Source: Acidobacteriaceae bacterium | GTDB taxonomy: Bacteria > Acidobacteriota > Terriglobia > Terriglobales > Acidobacteriaceae | Direction: 5' to 3' | Assembly (NCBI GenBank): GCA_003164255.1 | Contig: PLST01000567.1 | Location: 291 to 8,826, forward strand | DNA length: 8,536 nt | Shown: positions 6,646 to 8,536 of the stretch, one piece after another | Layout: each line of letters opens with the position of its first letter | Numbering within the stretch: position 1 is the stretch's first letter | Translations under genes and position numbers: made by a program | The notes under the pieces: generated by a model | Databases searched by the model: none | What the model was told of the DNA's origin: nothing | What the model saw: only the letters and a program-made list of their open reading frames with translations

Positions 6646-6652
6646 AGGTGAG
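6646..6652 (+). promoter_or_regulatory. AGGTGAG, possible ribosome binding site for an alternative TTG start
   Basis: AGGTGAG overlaps the proposed GTG start (6648-6650) and lies ten bases before an in-frame TTG at 6663-6665. The GTG itself has only a weak GC-rich leader and follows directly on an in-frame TAG (6645-6647). Translation may therefore begin at TTG 6663, giving a protein five residues shorter. No in-frame ATG occurs for about 300 codons, so one of the non-ATG starts must be used. Confidence 0.4.
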
Positions 6653-8536
6653 ACAGAAAGAGTTGCAGGAACATGATCTAACGGCGTCTGAGAACCTCGA
6701 ATCGCTCTTAGCGTCCGTTTTGTGCGACGAAGTCAATGAAGCACTCCAACGAATCCTGGCGAGCGACCCTTTTCTTCGTTCGGAACGTCTCACCCATTTC
6801 CTCAGCTATGTCGTTGAGAAAACTCTGCAAGGCCAGTCGGGAGATCTGAAGGAATACCATATCGGCGTCGAAGTTTGCGGACGCAGAGACTCCTACGACA
6901 CCCGTACGGACCCCGTCGTACGCGTTGAGGCGCGGAGATTGCGCTCAGCTCTTGATCTCTACTATGCGCATCAAGGCAAAGAAGAGGCAGTTCAGATTTC
7001 CCTTCCCAAGGGAGGCTATGTCCCATGCTTCTCCTCCCGCAAAGCCGCGGGGCCGCCTCCAGCCGCGATCTCCACGCCGGTGCCTGCCTCGCCCAGAAGC
7101 CGGCGGTTGGGATGGCCGCTGGCTGTGGTTGGAACGCTGTTGGCGGCCGGAGCAGTCTATTTTCTCTGGACCCACGCGTACAACCGAGCCGCGGTCAATA
7201 CCGGCACACTTGTGCTGGCTGACTTTACCAACACGACGGGGGATGTGATCTTCGATCATGCCTTGCGCCAGGGGTTGGCGGCCCAGTTGGAGCAATCGCC
7301 CTATCTGAGCCTTCTATCCGATGCGCAGGTCGTGCAAACCCTGGCCCTGATGGGCAAGGAGAAGGACACGCGGCTGACCGAGGATCTGGCGCGGGAAGTT
7401 TGTGAGCGCACCGGCAAGGTCATCGTCATTGACGGATCGATCGCCGCTCTTGGCAAGCAATACGTCCTGGGCCTGCGCGCAATCAATTGTCATACCGGCG
7501 AAATTTTGGATACAGAACAGGCTCAGTCCGACAGCAAAGAACACGTCCTCGACGCAATGGCCAAAAGCGCCGCCAAGCTCCGCCGCCACCTCGGTGAGTC
7601 ACTGGCTTCAGTGCAACAATACGATGCCCCTCCTGAGAACGTCACCACCGCCTCTTTGGAAGCCCTCCAGGCCTATAGCCTCGGCTTTCAGGTCCATGTC
7701 GTCAAACTCGATGAGGCCGGGGCCGCGGAGCTGTTTCAGCGGGCCATCACGCTCGATCCGAAGTTTGCCATGGCTTACGCGCGGCTGGCGGTCTGCAACA
7801 TTAACATGGGTGAACTGGGGCAGGCTGCCGAAAATCTCCGCAGCGCCTACGATCTGCGCAAGCACGTGAGCCAGCATGAAGAACTCTTCATCCTCTCGCT
7901 CTATCACGAATTCGTAACTGGTGATTTGGACGAGACGCGCAAGACCTATGAGTTGCGATCCCAAATCTACGTTCATGACGATATACCGATTGGCAACGCC
8001 GTAAACGTCTATTTCCTGCTCGGGCAATACGATCATGCCCTCGAGGCAACTCAGGAGGCGATGCGGCGCAATCCCGGCAGCCGCATCTGGAATGGAAACC
8101 TCGTCAGTTCTTACCTGGCGTTGGGGAAATTGCCGGAAGCCAAGGCTGCGGCTGAGTCGGCGCGAGCCCGCCAACTTGATAGCCCGTGGCTCCATATTTG
8201 CCTCTACCTGATTGCCTATGAGCAGAGAGACACGCAGGAGATGGCTCGGCAAGCCGCTCTATTGAAGGGTGCACGGGAGTTTGAAGACATTCTGCTTGAC
8301 TACCAAGCTCAGGCCGCGGCTCGTGAAGGAAGGTTGAATGAGTCTCGCTCGATTTCAAAGCGGGCAGTCGAAATGGCGATGGACGCTAAGCAACCAGACA
8401 CCGCGTCTCTCTATTTGGCCCAGGCGGCCTTGAACGATGCCTGGGCCGGAAACCGGACCCAAGCCCGGCAGCAGGCGCAAAAAGCTCTGCAGCTCTCTTC
8501 GGGACGCGAAGGAGAAGCAGTTGCCGCAGTAGCGTT
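6648..8536 (+). CDS. CadC-like winged-helix, membrane-anchored TPR regulator (3' end cut)
   Basis: This is an open frame of 629 codons with no stop before the window edge. Residues about 30-128 form a DNA-binding domain. It has a conserved front (RILASxxFxRSERLxxFLxYVVE, then LKEYxIGVEV), a recognition-helix-like segment DPVVRVEARRLRSAL (88-102) and a wing ending in LPKGGYVPCF. The last two parallel the OmpR/CadC pattern of a helix with xRRLRxxL followed by G-x-GY-x-F. A Pro/Ala linker with RSRR leads to one transmembrane helix (about 154-174), placing the head in the cytoplasm and the rest outside. Residues about 187-325 start with TLVLADFTNTTGD and include GSIAALGKQYVLGLRAINCHTGE; this resembles the FlgO/TolB-like region found in acidobacterial TPR kinases. 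Residues 335 to the edge are TPR-type helical repeats (for example AAELFQRAITLDPKFAMAYARLA). The role is probably a one-component sensor-regulator; signal and targets are unknown. It is divergent from the lipoprotein gene. The start is GTG 6648 or TTG 6663. Confidence 0.88.
   Translation, partial: MRQKELQEHDLTASENLESLLASVLCDEVNEALQRILASDPFLRSERLTHFLSYVVEKTLQGQSGDLKEYHIGVEVCGRRDSYDTRTDPVVRVEARRLRSALDLYYAHQGKEEAVQISLPKGGYVPCFSSRKAAGPPPAAISTPVPASPRSRRLGWPLAVVGTLLAAGAVYFLWTHAYNRAAVNTGTLVLADFTNTTGDVIFDHALRQGLAAQLEQSPYLSLLSDAQVVQTLALMGKEKDTRLTEDLAREVCERTGKVIVIDGSIAALGKQYVLGLRAINCHTGEILDTEQAQSDSKEHVLDAMAKSAAKLRRHLGESLASVQQYDAPPENVTTASLEALQAYSLGFQVHVVKLDEAGAAELFQRAITLDPKFAMAYARLAVCNINMGELGQAAENLRSAYDLRKHVSQHEELFILSLYHEFVTGDLDETRKTYELRSQIYVHDDIPIGNAVNVYFLLGQYDHALEATQEAMRRNPGSRIWNGNLVSSYLALGKLPEAKAAAESARARQLDSPWLHICLYLIAYEQRDTQEMARQAALLKGAREFEDILLDYQAQAAAREGRLNESRSISKRAVEMAMDAKQPDTASLYLAQAALNDAWAGNRTQARQQAQKALQLSSGREGEAVAAVA

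Overview
The window holds two real genes transcribed divergently from a 648-base intergenic region, plus a noncoding left end. The likely source is a soil-type Acidobacteriota bacterium (Terriglobia-like). This is inferred from two things: a very long secreted lipoprotein built from He_PIG-type immunoglobulin-like units, and a CadC-like winged-helix/TPR regulator whose sensor region resembles the C-terminal part of acidobacterial TPR-containing Ser/Thr kinases. No rRNA, tRNA or other taxonomic marker is present, so this assignment is an inference.

Layout. Positions 1-571 carry no convincing gene, only a few imperfect hairpins. A strong Rho-independent terminator (572-602, minus strand) closes the large gene. 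Positions 639-5999 (minus) encode a 1786-residue lipoprotein. It has a lipobox signal peptide, one BIG2-like Ig domain, twelve He_PIG-like domains and a C-terminal module of about 518 residues that appears to contain four degenerate repeats. Positions 6000-6647 are intergenic and unusually rich in inverted repeats, including two copies of a 13-base near-palindrome (TTTTACSGTAAAA) and two compact hairpins between them. From 6648 (or 6663) to the right edge runs a plus-strand gene, cut by the window end. It encodes an N-terminal OmpR/CadC-like DNA-binding domain, one transmembrane helix, a FlgO/TolB-like domain and TPR repeats.

How they may work together. The right-hand protein has the architecture of a one-component membrane-bound regulator: a cytoplasmic DNA-binding head and an extracytoplasmic sensor. 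The left-hand protein is a cell-surface lipoprotein. Divergent transcription from a region with candidate operators makes it reasonable to propose that the regulator controls itself and/or the lipoprotein, but nothing in the sequence proves this. The most notable signals are the ABA'B' block duplication inside the Ig array, the unassigned C-terminal module of the lipoprotein, the domain combination of the regulator, and the palindrome-rich intergenic region.
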